In this document: positions 8,505 to 16,715 of the stretch, in pieces
Layout of the letters: the number at the start of each line of letters is the position of its first letter
Numbering within the stretch: position 1 is the stretch's first letter
Assembly: GCA_900541895.1 (NCBI GenBank)
Contig: UWSI01000016.1
Location: 1 to 40,093 of the forward strand
Direction: 5' to 3'
DNA: 40,093 nucleotides
Source of the DNA: an uncultured Actinomyces sp.
GTDB lineage: Bacteria > Actinomycetota > Actinomycetes > Actinomycetales > Actinomycetaceae
Notes under the pieces: model-generated
Told to the model about the DNA's origin: nothing
Databases searched by the model: none
Seen by the model: only the letters and a program-made list of their open reading frames with translations
Made by a program: the position numbers and the translations under genes

Positions 8505-9638
8505 ATGATGGGGTGGCAGCCTCAGGATGAACTTGCGCAGAGCGTGGCACTCGAAGTCCTCCTTCACGGACCACTCGGCCGCTCCGAATTAGCCCGTCGT
8601 CTTTCACTGGCACCCGCGACGCTCACCCGCATCAGCACCGATCTGATCGCCTCAGGACTCCTGACCGAAGTACGGACCACCCGCACGGGAACATCCGGCC
8701 GCCCTTCGATCCCCCTAGCCGTCGTTCCCGATAGCCATCATTTCCTGGGAATCAAAGTTGCCGACGACTGCCTCACCGCTGCGGTCATTAACCTGAAGGC
8801 ACAGGTCTTAAGCTACGATCAGCTTCCTCTTCCCACGCACTCCCCCAAGGACGTTGGTGAGGGCATTGCCTCCTTGGCACGCCAGGCCGAAAAGACTTTC
8901 CGCATCGACGCGATTGGCGTGGGCATCGGCGGTGTTGTCACAGATCAGGGCATCATCCGATCCGCGCCCTTCTTGGAATGGGAAGATGTCGATCTTGTCG
9001 GCCTTTTGCGCGAATACACCAAAATCCCTGTTTTCGTCGCAAATGATCTGACGGCCTATACACAGGCGCAGCACTGGTTTGATCTGGGCGCACAGCATCG
9101 GAATTTTGCGGTCCTGACTTTGGGCGTCGGCACCGGTTATGGATGCGTTGCAAACGGGCGACCGCTAGAAAACCAGGATTCAGGCATCGGTTTGGTCGGG
9201 CACTGGCCCCTGGATCCCCTAGGCCCACTGTGCTCGCAAGGGCATCGCGGCTGCGCAGAATCCATGCTGACAACCCCCGCGATCACCCGCTCCATTTCTG
9301 AAGCACTTGGACGGGAAGTCACCTGGGATGAAGTGATTTCTTTGGCAGAGTCCGAAGATCCTGCTGTTTCCGCCGTCTTGCGTGCGTCCGGATTAGCGCT
9401 CGGACGTTTGATCGGCGCAATCGCTAATCTGACAGCTCCAGAAGTCGTCATCATCGGCGGCGAAGGCGTTGCCATGGCATCGCTGAGCAATCGATGGATG
9501 CGCCAGGGCTTAGCGGAAACCCGCGACCCACGAGCCTCGCTGGTCAAGATCGAATTGGCCTCGCCAGCGAATGAAACCTGGTGCAGGGGAGCAGCGGTTA
9601 TCGGGCTCCAGGGCTACGTATCCAAGCGCCGCTCCTAA
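8505..9638 (+). CDS. ROK-family transcriptional repressor
   Basis: A 377-residue regulator. Residues ~10-60 are a winged helix-turn-helix (GRSELARRLSLAPATLTRIS, then LIASGLL). This is followed by a ROK sugar-kinase-like domain with LGVGTGYGCV and GHWPLDPLGP. The ROK zinc motif C-x-C-G-x2-G-C-x-E reads CSQGHRGCAE, so the second Cys is Gln and one of the four usual ligands is missing. Two consecutive in-frame ATGs lie at 8505 and 8508; GAAAGG at 8494-8499 is five and eight bases away, so the second may be the true start. Divergence from GH66-GH13 and flanking palindromes indicate that it controls that unit and itself. The effector is likely glucose or an isomalto-oligosaccharide (inference). 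Confidence 0.88.
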   Translation: MMGWQPQDELAQSVALEVLLHGPLGRSELARRLSLAPATLTRISTDLIASGLLTEVRTTRTGTSGRPSIPLAVVPDSHHFLGIKVADDCLTAAVINLKAQVLSYDQLPLPTHSPKDVGEGIASLARQAEKTFRIDAIGVGIGGVVTDQGIIRSAPFLEWEDVDLVGLLREYTKIPVFVANDLTAYTQAQHWFDLGAQHRNFAVLTLGVGTGYGCVANGRPLENQDSGIGLVGHWPLDPLGPLCSQGHRGCAESMLTTPAITRSISEALGREVTWDEVISLAESEDPAVSAVLRASGLALGRLIGAIANLTAPEVVIIGGEGVAMASLSNRWMRQGLAETRDPRASLVKIELASPANETWCRGAAVIGLQGYVSKRRS

Positions 9639-9691
9639 GAACGACTCGGTACAGACCGCACAACTCCCTCTTCCTGCCTCGCAGGCACAAA

Positions 9692-9727
9692 CTTGGGGGC
9701 ACCGGCCCACACACCGATGCCCCCAAG
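9692..9727. terminator. Hairpin between convergent ROK gene and permease gene
   Basis: CTTGGGGGCA (9692-9701) and TGCCCCCAAG (9718-9727) form a perfect 10-bp stem with a 16-base loop. Read leftward it is followed by TTTGTG. A small TGCCT-CGC-AGGCA hairpin sits at 9675-9687. It lies midway between two convergent stops and probably serves both. Confidence 0.6.
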
Positions 9728-9759
9728 CAACTCACCATCCAACTTTTTGGGTCAGGATT

Positions 9760-10713
9760 TCACCCCTTCGTCGCGCCACCGGCAAGGCCGGCAACGATGT
9801 ACTTCTGAAGGGCGACGAACAGGATCAAGACGGGGATCGCAATAACCGTTGCGACGGCCATCAGGTCATTCCAGTTCGTTGCGTACTGACCAATGAGTCG
9901 GTTCAACGCAACCGTCAAAGGCTGCAGATCCGCCTTCGTGAGCAAGGTCAAGGCAAAGGTAAATTCACCCCATGTCATCAAGAAGGAGAAGGAACCGATC
10001 ATAATGACACCGGGACGGATCGTCGGGATGACGACTCGGACAATGGTTCCAATGATGCCTAATCCATCAAGTCGCGCGGCCTCTTCAACTTCCTTGGGGA
10101 ACTGCTTGAAGAAGGGGCGCAGCATGATGATCGCAAAGGGTAGTGTTCCCGTCACATCCGCCAAGATGATCGAGGGAAGGGTGTTAACCATTCCAGCGTG
10201 ACGGAAAAGAACGAACATCGGAATCGAGATTGCGATCGCAGGAAGCAGCTGGACAACACTGAGCAAGATCAACATGCCCGTTGTGATTGTGCTTCTCATT
10301 CGTGCAATTGCGTAGGCCGCGGGAATTGCAAAGAGCAGCGTCAGCACCAAACATCCGGCTGCGATGATTGCCGAATTTCCCAGCGCCTTCCAGATCCCGA
10401 AGTTGTCACTGAAAGCGACCCTAAACGAGGCCAGGGTTGGGTTTTGCGGAATCAGATGCGGGGGCTGCGCAAAGGTTTCCATCTGCGTCTTGAAGGCCGT
10501 ACACACCATCCAGTAAACGGGGAACAGGTAGAAAATTGCCATGACCCACGCGAATGCGGATTTCCCAATCCGGACGCGCCCCTCGCGCTTTTCGCGCTTC
10601 GTCTTCGCTAAGCCCTTTGTTCCCGAGGCTGCGGAAAGCGCCTCGCCTTTAGGTGAACTTTCGTCCGCCACAGTCTGGACTTTTTCTTGAACTTCAGCGG
10701 TCTTTTCAGACAT
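9760..10713 (-). CDS. Sugar ABC transporter permease (MalG/CUT1 type)
   Basis: Inner-membrane permease subunit of a carbohydrate importer. After a ~48-residue charged cytoplasmic N-terminus there are about six membrane segments. The cytoplasmic EAA loop that docks the ATPase is present as EEAARLDGLGIIGTIVRVVI. MalG-like proteins have the longer periplasmic loop and a short C-terminus, as here. A GTG at 10716 is directly followed by ATG 10713. AAGGAGG lies seven bases before the ATG, so ATG is preferred; its T is the first base of the malF-type TGA, giving tight coupling. The gene ends the GH31-binding protein-permease-permease unit. Confidence 0.9.
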   Translation of the reverse strand: MSEKTAEVQEKVQTVADESSPKGEALSAASGTKGLAKTKREKREGRVRIGKSAFAWVMAIFYLFPVYWMVCTAFKTQMETFAQPPHLIPQNPTLASFRVAFSDNFGIWKALGNSAIIAAGCLVLTLLFAIPAAYAIARMRSTITTGMLILLSVVQLLPAIAISIPMFVLFRHAGMVNTLPSIILADVTGTLPFAIIMLRPFFKQFPKEVEEAARLDGLGIIGTIVRVVIPTIRPGVIMIGSFSFLMTWGEFTFALTLLTKADLQPLTVALNRLIGQYATNWNDLMAVATVIAIPVLILFVALQKYIVAGLAGGATKG

Positions 10714-11636
10714 CACTGGTCCTCCTTATCCAGCGAACGAACGTAGAACCACGACAGAGCCAGCGGCAAAACCATGGTCAGCATTGAAGCTGCCGCACCG
10801 TTACCAAAGTCGAAAACCTTGAAAGTTTGTAGGTAGGTGAAGATCGGCAGGGTTGTGGTCGCCTCGACGGGACCACCCTTGGTCATGGTGTAGATCAGGT
10901 CGAAAACCTTGTAGGTATTGATGACGCCAAGCAAGAGCAGCGAAATCACCACGGGGCGCATGAGAGGTTCGGTGATGGAGAAGAAGGTGCGAATTGGGCC
11001 AGCGCCGTCGACCTCTGCGGCCTCGTACAGGCCGTCATCGATGGTGTGAAGTCCTGAAAGGATCAGCAGCATATTGAAGGGCATACCAACCCACAGGTTC
11101 GCAACGACGATTGCAATCATTGCGGTTGTTGGACCGGTCAGCCACATCACCGGGTGATCAATAATGTGCAGGCTCATCAAGAAGTAGTTGATCACGCCGA
11201 AGTCAGAGTCGAACATCCAACGGAAGATCGTGCCCGTGACAACAGCGGGAAGGATCCAGGCGACCAATAGGAGCGCGCGAATGATGCCGTTACCCGGGAA
11301 AGGTTTGCGGAAGAACAAGGCCAGCGCGTAACCAACAAGGAATTGCAGGGCAAGTGAGGCAACTGTCCAGATGATGGAGAGCTTCACGCCATTCCAGAAG
11401 CCTGGGCTCTTGACCATCGCTTCATAGTTCGCCAGGCCCGTGGGGTGATAGTCACCCGAAATAAGGTTTGCGCCGTTCGCGTCAGAGATGGACAGCCAGA
11501 TGTTATAGATCAGTGGGACAACAAGAAAAATCGTTATGTAAATCAGTGCGGGTAACGCCAGAAGCAGTCCTAGGCGCCGTGTTCGCGCCAAAGAACGTGA
11601 TCCGTCGTCGTGGCCCGCTGTTTTCGTTCGCGCCAT
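10713..11636 (-). CDS. Sugar ABC transporter permease (MalF/CUT1 type)
   Basis: A 307-residue permease with six predicted membrane helices, the first at ~25-45 (LLLALPALIYITIFLVVPLI). The EAA loop is YEAAEVDGAGPIRTFFSI. It pairs with the adjacent MalG-like subunit. ATG 11636 has only a poor Shine-Dalgarno (GAGTGA at ~9 bases), in contrast to the strong site of the next gene. The 226-base structured gap before it separates it from the binding-protein gene. Confidence 0.9.
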   Translation of the reverse strand: MARTKTAGHDDGSRSLARTRRLGLLLALPALIYITIFLVVPLIYNIWLSISDANGANLISGDYHPTGLANYEAMVKSPGFWNGVKLSIIWTVASLALQFLVGYALALFFRKPFPGNGIIRALLLVAWILPAVVTGTIFRWMFDSDFGVINYFLMSLHIIDHPVMWLTGPTTAMIAIVVANLWVGMPFNMLLILSGLHTIDDGLYEAAEVDGAGPIRTFFSITEPLMRPVVISLLLLGVINTYKVFDLIYTMTKGGPVEATTTLPIFTYLQTFKVFDFGNGAAASMLTMVLPLALSWFYVRSLDKEDQ

Positions 11637-11684
11637 CGAAATTCACTCACAGATCCGAGGTTTGTGTGGGAATACTGTTGCGGC

Positions 11685-11837
11685 CTGGCAGGCTCAGTGG
11701 CCTGCCAGCACCAAAACAGGGATGTTTCCCCACGCGAGCGGGAGATTCGCTGCGGCTTCAAGCCGTTGCTCATCGTTGCGTTCCCACTCGCGCGGGGAAC
11801 TTTATGTGTGTGTTGGTTACCTAGGGGCGATCGCCCC
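11685..11837 (-). repeat. Cluster of inverted repeats between binding-protein and permease genes
   Basis: The 226-base gap 11637-11862 has no gene but several inverted repeats: a 9-bp perfect stem CTGGCAGGC/GCCTGCCAG (11685-11693, 11700-11708); a long imperfect stem, 11724-11743 with 11781-11800 (about 17 pairs, two mismatches, one bulge), enclosing a perfect CGGCTT-C-AAGCCG hairpin (11753-11765); and the palindrome GGGGCGATCGCCCC (11824-11837). On the minus-strand transcript this would form a compact multi-hairpin RNA. By analogy with the malE-malF gap of E. coli, it may stabilise the abundant binding-protein message or attenuate permease expression. None of the stems ends in a clear U tract. 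Confidence 0.6.
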
Positions 11838-11862
11838 CAAGCAAACCGGTTTCTTGCGCTAC

Positions 11863-13116
11863 TCAGTTCTTGGGCAGCAAGGGGTTGATTGAGTCCGCGG
11901 CCTTCTTTGCTGCGGCCTCGGGGGTCGATGCGCCCGTCAGAGCTTCCTGCATGGACAGCTGGATGGCCTCAGAAATCTTCGGGTAATCCTTGCCGTATGC
12001 ACGTGCGTGTGCGTCAGCAAGCTGGCCTTCGAAGACCTTGAGCTTTGCATCGTTCGAGAGCTTGAGCTTGCCCTGGAGGTCGGGGCGAGAGGACAGCTGG
12101 CCGGAGCCATCGCAGTAGATCTTGGCGCCTTCTGCGCTGGTTAGGAACTTGGCGAGCTTGACTGCTGCATCAGACTGCTTGGCACCGTTCATGACGACAA
12201 CGTTTTCGCCACCCATCGAGGTTGCTGCACGCTTGTCCTTGGGCAGAGGAGCAACATCCCAGTCAAACTGGGCGTCCTTGGTCAGGGTTGCCAGCTCCCA
12301 GGGGCCATTGATCATCATGGCGGACTTGCCGGTGATGAACTGGGTACGTGCGTCTTCCTGGGTGTAGTTCGAAACGGCCTCGGACATGGAACCGTCGTCG
12401 ATCAGGCCACGCAGGTAGGCCAGAGCGGTTGCGCCAGAGGTGGCGTAATCGTTCAGGTCACCGCCGGTCTGCCACACAAAGGGCAGAATCTGGAAGGTAG
12501 CGGACTCGGACTTCACGGCCGAGATCGCGATGCCCTTCACGTCACCCTTGGTGGTCTTCTTTGCGACGTCCTTGAGGGATGCCCAGTCGGTCGGAACCTC
12601 AACGCCCGCGTCCTTGAGCATCTGCTTGTTGTAGTACAGAGCCAGGTTGTTGGAGTTCAGCGGAATACCGTAGGTCTTACCCTCGTAGACGACCGAGGAC
12701 CAGGGGCCATCGAAGAAGTCAGACTTGTTGATTCCGTCGTTGCTCAGATCCTTGAGCATTCCCAGGGATGCGAAGTTCTGGTTGTCGACAACGTCGACGA
12801 CTGCGACATCGGGAACCTGACCGCCGACCGAGCCCTGAAGGATGGACTTGGACAGGTCTGCAAACGCAAAGGTGGTGCGCTTGACCTTGATGTCGGGGTT
12901 GGCCTTCTCGAACTCAGCGATCGCTGCATTGATCGAGTCATTGGCGGTTTCACCGCTCAGGTAGTCCCACATCTCAACGGTTACTTGACCGCCGGATGCG
13001 CTGCCGGAGTCGGCCGAATCCGTCTTCGTCCCGGAGCATGCTGCCAATCCCAGTGTCATTACGCCGGCACCGAAGAAGGCAATCCCGCGCATTGCGCGCT
13101 TAGATGCGTGTGCCAT
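11863..13116 (-). CDS. Sugar ABC transporter substrate-binding lipoprotein
   Basis: A 417-residue extracellular solute-binding protein of family 1 (MalE-like). It has a lipoprotein signal (Lys/Arg start, hydrophobic 11-24, lipobox LAAC), then a Ser/Gly linker and the typical VEMWDYLSGE start of the mature domain. EFEKANPDIKVKRTTF and the later SAMMINGPWEL, PKDKRAATSMGGENVVV and AVKLAKFLTSAEGAKIY are characteristic. Its ligand is inferred from context to be an alpha-gluco-oligosaccharide. ATG 13116 has AAGGAGAG six bases upstream. Its first 17 bases overlap the GH31 coding end, so translation may be coupled. Confidence 0.93.
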   Translation of the reverse strand: MAHASKRAMRGIAFFGAGVMTLGLAACSGTKTDSADSGSASGGQVTVEMWDYLSGETANDSINAAIAEFEKANPDIKVKRTTFAFADLSKSILQGSVGGQVPDVAVVDVVDNQNFASLGMLKDLSNDGINKSDFFDGPWSSVVYEGKTYGIPLNSNNLALYYNKQMLKDAGVEVPTDWASLKDVAKKTTKGDVKGIAISAVKSESATFQILPFVWQTGGDLNDYATSGATALAYLRGLIDDGSMSEAVSNYTQEDARTQFITGKSAMMINGPWELATLTKDAQFDWDVAPLPKDKRAATSMGGENVVVMNGAKQSDAAVKLAKFLTSAEGAKIYCDGSGQLSSRPDLQGKLKLSNDAKLKVFEGQLADAHARAYGKDYPKISEAIQLSMQEALTGASTPEAAAKKAADSINPLLPKN

Positions 13117-15283
13117 TCTTTCTCTCCTTTGAGTGTCGATAGTTGTCCGTCAACCAACTATCTAGATCCGTGTTTTCACGGATGAATAATGGGATGCACT
13201 CCAGTGGTGCATCTATGGTGAGTTCACTTCCGCCTTCGAAAGTCTCACCAAGCATGTACGAGGCCGTAGCCTCTTGAGCCTCATCACCGCGGCTTGGGGC
13301 GATGAGAAGTTGGCGCCACCGCGCACCACGCGGAAGGTAGACGCGGGCAGTGCGGGAGCCTGCCTCGGTAATCGGGGAAACCAGGAGGTCGGGACCCAAG
13401 AAGAACTCCCCGTCCCAGCTCCAACAGCGCTCGTCCTCGGGGAATTCCAGGAAGAGGGCGCGCATAGCGGGGATTCCGCGCTCGCTGGCCTCGTCCATCA
13501 CGCGAGTGAGGTAGGGGCGAAGGGTGTCGCGTAGGAGGATGTAGCGGGAGCAGATATCCGCGACTTCCTCTCCGTAGGACCAGATTTCGTTGGGGCCGCC
13601 GGGGTTTTCCGAGGCCACGTCTTCGCGGGGTTCGCGGTGTCCATGAACGCGCATGAGCGGGCAGAAGGTTCCGAATTCGAACCAGCGGGCAAAGAGTTCT
13701 TGGTATGCGGGGTCGCTAGCGTCGCCTCCGTGGAAGCCACCGATATCACTGGTCCACCAGGGAATTCCTGCGATTCCAATGGATTGCCCGGCTCGCACCT
13801 GCGTGTAGAGGGCCTCCCACGTGGGGCCGATATCTCCGCTCCACACGGCGGCGCTGTATTTTGCCTGGCCTGCCCAGGCGCTGCGGCACAGGGTCAGGAA
13901 TTCGTCTTCGCCCTCTTCACGCATACCTTCCCAGATCATGCGAGCATTCTCGCGTGGGTAAAGGTTCGAGACATTCAGGCCCTTTCCCGCATAAAAACGC
14001 AGGTTAGAGGGGTGACCGGGATTGAGTTCAGGCTCGCAGGCATCCAGCCAGAACACGCGCACACCCAGATCGAAGTAGTTGTTCTTGAGCTTGTTCCACA
14101 CATAGTCGCGCGCCGTCGGATTCGTGGGGTCATAGAAGGCGACGGGAAGCGGGCGATCCATTCCCTTATCACGGAAGGTTTGGTGGTATTCAACTCCGGC
14201 TTCGGTGCCGACCAATAAACCTTTTGCGCGGATTTCCGCATCTGTTTCGGCAAGGGGTGAGACCGTGGGCCACACGGAGACCATGAGTTTGGTGCCCATT
14301 TCGTCCAGTTCGGCCATCATCGCTTCGGGGTCGGGGTATTCGCTTGGGTCAAAGCGCCACTCCCCCATAGCCGGCCAGTGGATGAAGTCGGTAACGATGA
14401 CAGAGAGGGGAAGGCCTCGGCGGTGGTATTCGCGGGCAACTTCCATAAGTTCGTTTTGGCTGGTGTAGCGCAGTTTGGATTGCCACAAGCCCAGTGCCCA
14501 CTGAGGAATTCGGGGTGCGTGGCCCACAGCGTCGGCATAGGACTGGAGGATTTCCTTGGGAGTGTCTCCTACGCACACCCAGTAGTCGATCCATTCGCTT
14601 GCCTGCGCGACCCAGCGGGTGGCTTCTTTGGCAAATTCCACGCGGCCAACACTGGGGTTGTTCCACAGGAATCCGTAGCCCCTGTCTGAGAGGACGAAGG
14701 GGATGGAGACTTCACCGTTTCGTTGAATCAGATCAGAGACGACGCCCTTGTGGTCAAGGAAATTGTAGGAATGCTGGCCCATTCCGAAGAAGCGCTCGGC
14801 GGGGTCCGAGGCAAAGCATTGGTGCACTTCGTGTCCTCCGAAACCCGGGTAGATTCCGTGGGCTCCTGGCCACCAGAAGTGCTCAGGGGCTTCGCGCAGG
14901 ATGGATCCGCCATCCTTGTGGAAATCCAGGAGGAATCGGGAAATTCCCGTCCCACCATCAAGGTTGGCGACGACGCTGATGCGCCCGTTGGTGAAGACTT
15001 CTTCGGGGCGATCGTAGCCGGGGATTTCGGTGACAGAGCAGGGTTCGCTACTCCCGGCAGGCTCTGCCAGCATCGAAGCCTGGGTGAGCGGGTCCGCGGA
15101 TGCTCCAGAGGTCGCGCCGAGGCCACTAAGGGGTGCGGCCTCGAGCGCGCCCAGTCCCTGGGGGAAGTTCGCATTGGGGCCTATACGCACGCGAAGTGCA
15201 TTGCGACCCCAGGCCTCAATGCGGATGAACTCGTGCGCATAGGAGAGTTCGACTGCGCCCGGGTACTCCTTTTTCGTGTACAC
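13100..15283 (-). CDS. GH31 alpha-glycosidase (alpha-glucosidase/alpha-xylosidase type)
   Basis: A 727-residue intracellular GH31 enzyme. The N-terminal beta-sandwich (~1-240) has the usual RFFGMGQHSYNFLDHKG and PFVLSDRGYGFLWNN. The catalytic barrel has nucleophile Asp414 in VFWLDACEPEL and acid/base Asp484 in WSGDIGPTWEAL. C-terminal beta domains have GPDLLVSPI. No signal peptide is seen. GH31 covers alpha-glucosidases, alpha-xylosidases and isomaltosyl transferases, and specificity cannot be fixed from the sequence; the linked importer and alpha-1,6 enzymes suggest gluco-oligosaccharides. The start is GTG 15283 with AAGGAG six bases upstream. It is the first gene of the importer operon and is divergent from the LacI regulator. 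Confidence 0.88.
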   Translation of the reverse strand: MYTKKEYPGAVELSYAHEFIRIEAWGRNALRVRIGPNANFPQGLGALEAAPLSGLGATSGASADPLTQASMLAEPAGSSEPCSVTEIPGYDRPEEVFTNGRISVVANLDGGTGISRFLLDFHKDGGSILREAPEHFWWPGAHGIYPGFGGHEVHQCFASDPAERFFGMGQHSYNFLDHKGVVSDLIQRNGEVSIPFVLSDRGYGFLWNNPSVGRVEFAKEATRWVAQASEWIDYWVCVGDTPKEILQSYADAVGHAPRIPQWALGLWQSKLRYTSQNELMEVAREYHRRGLPLSVIVTDFIHWPAMGEWRFDPSEYPDPEAMMAELDEMGTKLMVSVWPTVSPLAETDAEIRAKGLLVGTEAGVEYHQTFRDKGMDRPLPVAFYDPTNPTARDYVWNKLKNNYFDLGVRVFWLDACEPELNPGHPSNLRFYAGKGLNVSNLYPRENARMIWEGMREEGEDEFLTLCRSAWAGQAKYSAAVWSGDIGPTWEALYTQVRAGQSIGIAGIPWWTSDIGGFHGGDASDPAYQELFARWFEFGTFCPLMRVHGHREPREDVASENPGGPNEIWSYGEEVADICSRYILLRDTLRPYLTRVMDEASERGIPAMRALFLEFPEDERCWSWDGEFFLGPDLLVSPITEAGSRTARVYLPRGARWRQLLIAPSRGDEAQEATASYMLGETFEGGSELTIDAPLECIPLFIRENTDLDSWLTDNYRHSKERKNGTRI

Positions 15284-15306
15284 CTACGACTCCTTAGCGA
15301 AGAGTA

Positions 15307-15376
15307 CGAATACGTATTCGCTCCATGCTTCTATGCAGGAGATTTTCTGGTAATATCCATTACGCATACGTATTCG
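15307..15376. promoter_or_regulatory. Twin LacI-type operators in the GH31/LacI intergenic region
   Basis: CGAATACGTATTCG (15307-15320) is a perfect 14-bp palindrome. CGCATACGTATTCG (15363-15376) is the same with one mismatch, plus one extra outer A-T pair. Both have the central CG typical of LacI-family sites. Their centres are 56 bp apart, which would allow looping or double occupancy. They lie 24 and 80 bases upstream of the GH31 start. The -10/-35 boxes could not be assigned with confidence. Confidence 0.7.
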
Positions 15377-15393
15377 TTATGTAAAAATTTTTT

Positions 15394-15411
15394 GCGAGCA
15401 TCGCTGCTCGC
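15394..15411. repeat. 7-bp inverted repeat in the LacI-gene leader
   Basis: GCGAGCA-TCGC-TGCTCGC, preceded by AAAAATTTTTT. It could be a 5'-UTR hairpin of the LacI gene or a further protein-binding site. It is not placed where a terminator is needed. Confidence 0.45.
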
Positions 15412-15473
15412 GTGTGATGTGAAACTCAAGATAAGTAGTAAAAGCGTTCCTGTCAAGAGAGCAGGAGGAACTG

Positions 15474-16574
15474 ATGGCACGACAGCCAACCAGTAGAGAT
15501 GTCGCAAAACTGGCGGGAGTCTCACAAACCACGGTCTCCTACGTCATGAGCGGCAGACGGACGGTGTCTCCGGAGACGGAAAAACGTGTCCAAATTGCAA
15601 TGAAAGAACTGGGCTACCAGCCTCATGCGGGTGCTCGTTCGCTGCGCTCACGCAAGTCGCGCGTGCTTGGAGTTGTCATCCCCTACCACGAGGGTGCGGA
15701 TGGGGCGGACCAGCACTACATGCTGATCTCACTGGCACAGCTCTTGCGTGAACATGATTTTGATCTGCTTTTGATCACCGCGAACGAGGGTGCGGCTGGG
15801 CTACGCCGCGTCATGACGACCGCGCTGTGCGATGGCCTGTTTATCATGGAAGTCCGCTTCAATGATCCCCGCTTGGAGGTCGTGGCCGAGGGCAAGATCC
15901 CCACGGTTTTCATTGGCACTCCCGGGCCCGGGCCCTTTAAGTCGCCGATCCAGTCCATTGACGTGGACTATTACGAGGCCGGCACCCAGGCCGTGCACCG
16001 CATTCGTGATGCGGGGGCACGCAATGTTGCCTTCGTACACTCGGCCAGCACAGATGTGCAGTCCTTGAATTTCGTCGCACAGTTTAAGCAAGCGGTTGTG
16101 GATACTGCTGGTGAGCTTGGGATTCCTCTGCTCTCACGCACCTGCGGAACTGGGATTCAGGCAATTCGCCACTTGGTCGGCCAAATTGCCGGCGAGGGAC
16201 GGGTTGATTCCTACATTCTTGGACCGACGATTTCCGCTGATGACTGGTGCAATGCGCTGATGGATCTGGGAATTAGACCAGGACGCGATGTCTCACTGGT
16301 TGCCAGCGGATGGCATGCAGAGCGAGCCCACTGTCTTTTCGATGTCGACCATTTTGATACCCGGCCGGATGAGCTTTTGAGGCGAGCGGTTGAGATGCTG
16401 GTTGCCCAAATCGACGGGGAACCTCGAAAGGAAGCGGACGCAGATACTGAGGGACATGAGTCGACGACATCGTCAGATTTCGAGGCCAAGATCCACCGCC
16501 CCGTGCATGGACTGACCCTACTTGATCCAATCTTCGTGCCCGGAAATACGGTTATTGGAGCCGATCGGTCGTAG
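15474..16574 (+). CDS. LacI-family transcriptional regulator
   Basis: A 366-residue repressor. Residues 6-55 are the LacI helix-turn-helix and hinge: TSRDVAKLAGVSQTTVSYVM, then PETEKRVQIAMKELGYQP and ARSLRSRKS. The periplasmic-binding-protein-like effector domain follows, with VLGVVIPYH, IPTVFIG and SIDVDYYEAG. The insert at ~325-345 is polar and acidic. ATG 15474 has AGGAGG five bases upstream. It is divergent from GH31 and the importer, with two matching palindromes between, so it is expected to repress that operon in the absence of the imported sugar. Confidence 0.92.
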   Translation: MARQPTSRDVAKLAGVSQTTVSYVMSGRRTVSPETEKRVQIAMKELGYQPHAGARSLRSRKSRVLGVVIPYHEGADGADQHYMLISLAQLLREHDFDLLLITANEGAAGLRRVMTTALCDGLFIMEVRFNDPRLEVVAEGKIPTVFIGTPGPGPFKSPIQSIDVDYYEAGTQAVHRIRDAGARNVAFVHSASTDVQSLNFVAQFKQAVVDTAGELGIPLLSRTCGTGIQAIRHLVGQIAGEGRVDSYILGPTISADDWCNALMDLGIRPGRDVSLVASGWHAERAHCLFDVDHFDTRPDELLRRAVEMLVAQIDGEPRKEADADTEGHESTTSSDFEAKIHRPVHGLTLLDPIFVPGNTVIGADRS

Positions 16575-16618
16575 CGCGAAGCCGTGTTTGGCCTTCAGTT
16601 TTTCCTTTGTAGGCCCCG

Positions 16619-16662
16619 AAAAAGCCCACGGGGCCCTGAGTCATAACAGCTCAAGACCCCGT
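16619..16662 (-). terminator. pyrG intrinsic terminator
   Basis: On the minus strand, ACGGGGTCTTGAG (16662-16650) pairs with CTCAGGGCCCCGT (16640-16628) over 13 bp with two G-U pairs and a 9-base loop. It is followed after GGGC by TTTTT. A competing stem GGCCCCG/CGGGGCC (16612-16618, 16629-16635) overlaps it and may act for the LacI gene from the other side. Confidence 0.75.
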
Positions 16663-16715
16663 GAGATCGGCGTGATAGAGCCGGTTATTTCACCGACCCC
16701 AAACCTCAACAGTCC

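Noticed and set aside
11724..11800. Two elements (TTTCCCCACGCGAGCGGGAG and GTTCCCACTCGCGCGGGGAAC) that resemble type I-E CRISPR repeats
   Set aside because: Only two divergent copies 54 bases apart (I-E arrays have ~61), no third unit and no cas genes; the pair is better explained as arms of a long inverted repeat.
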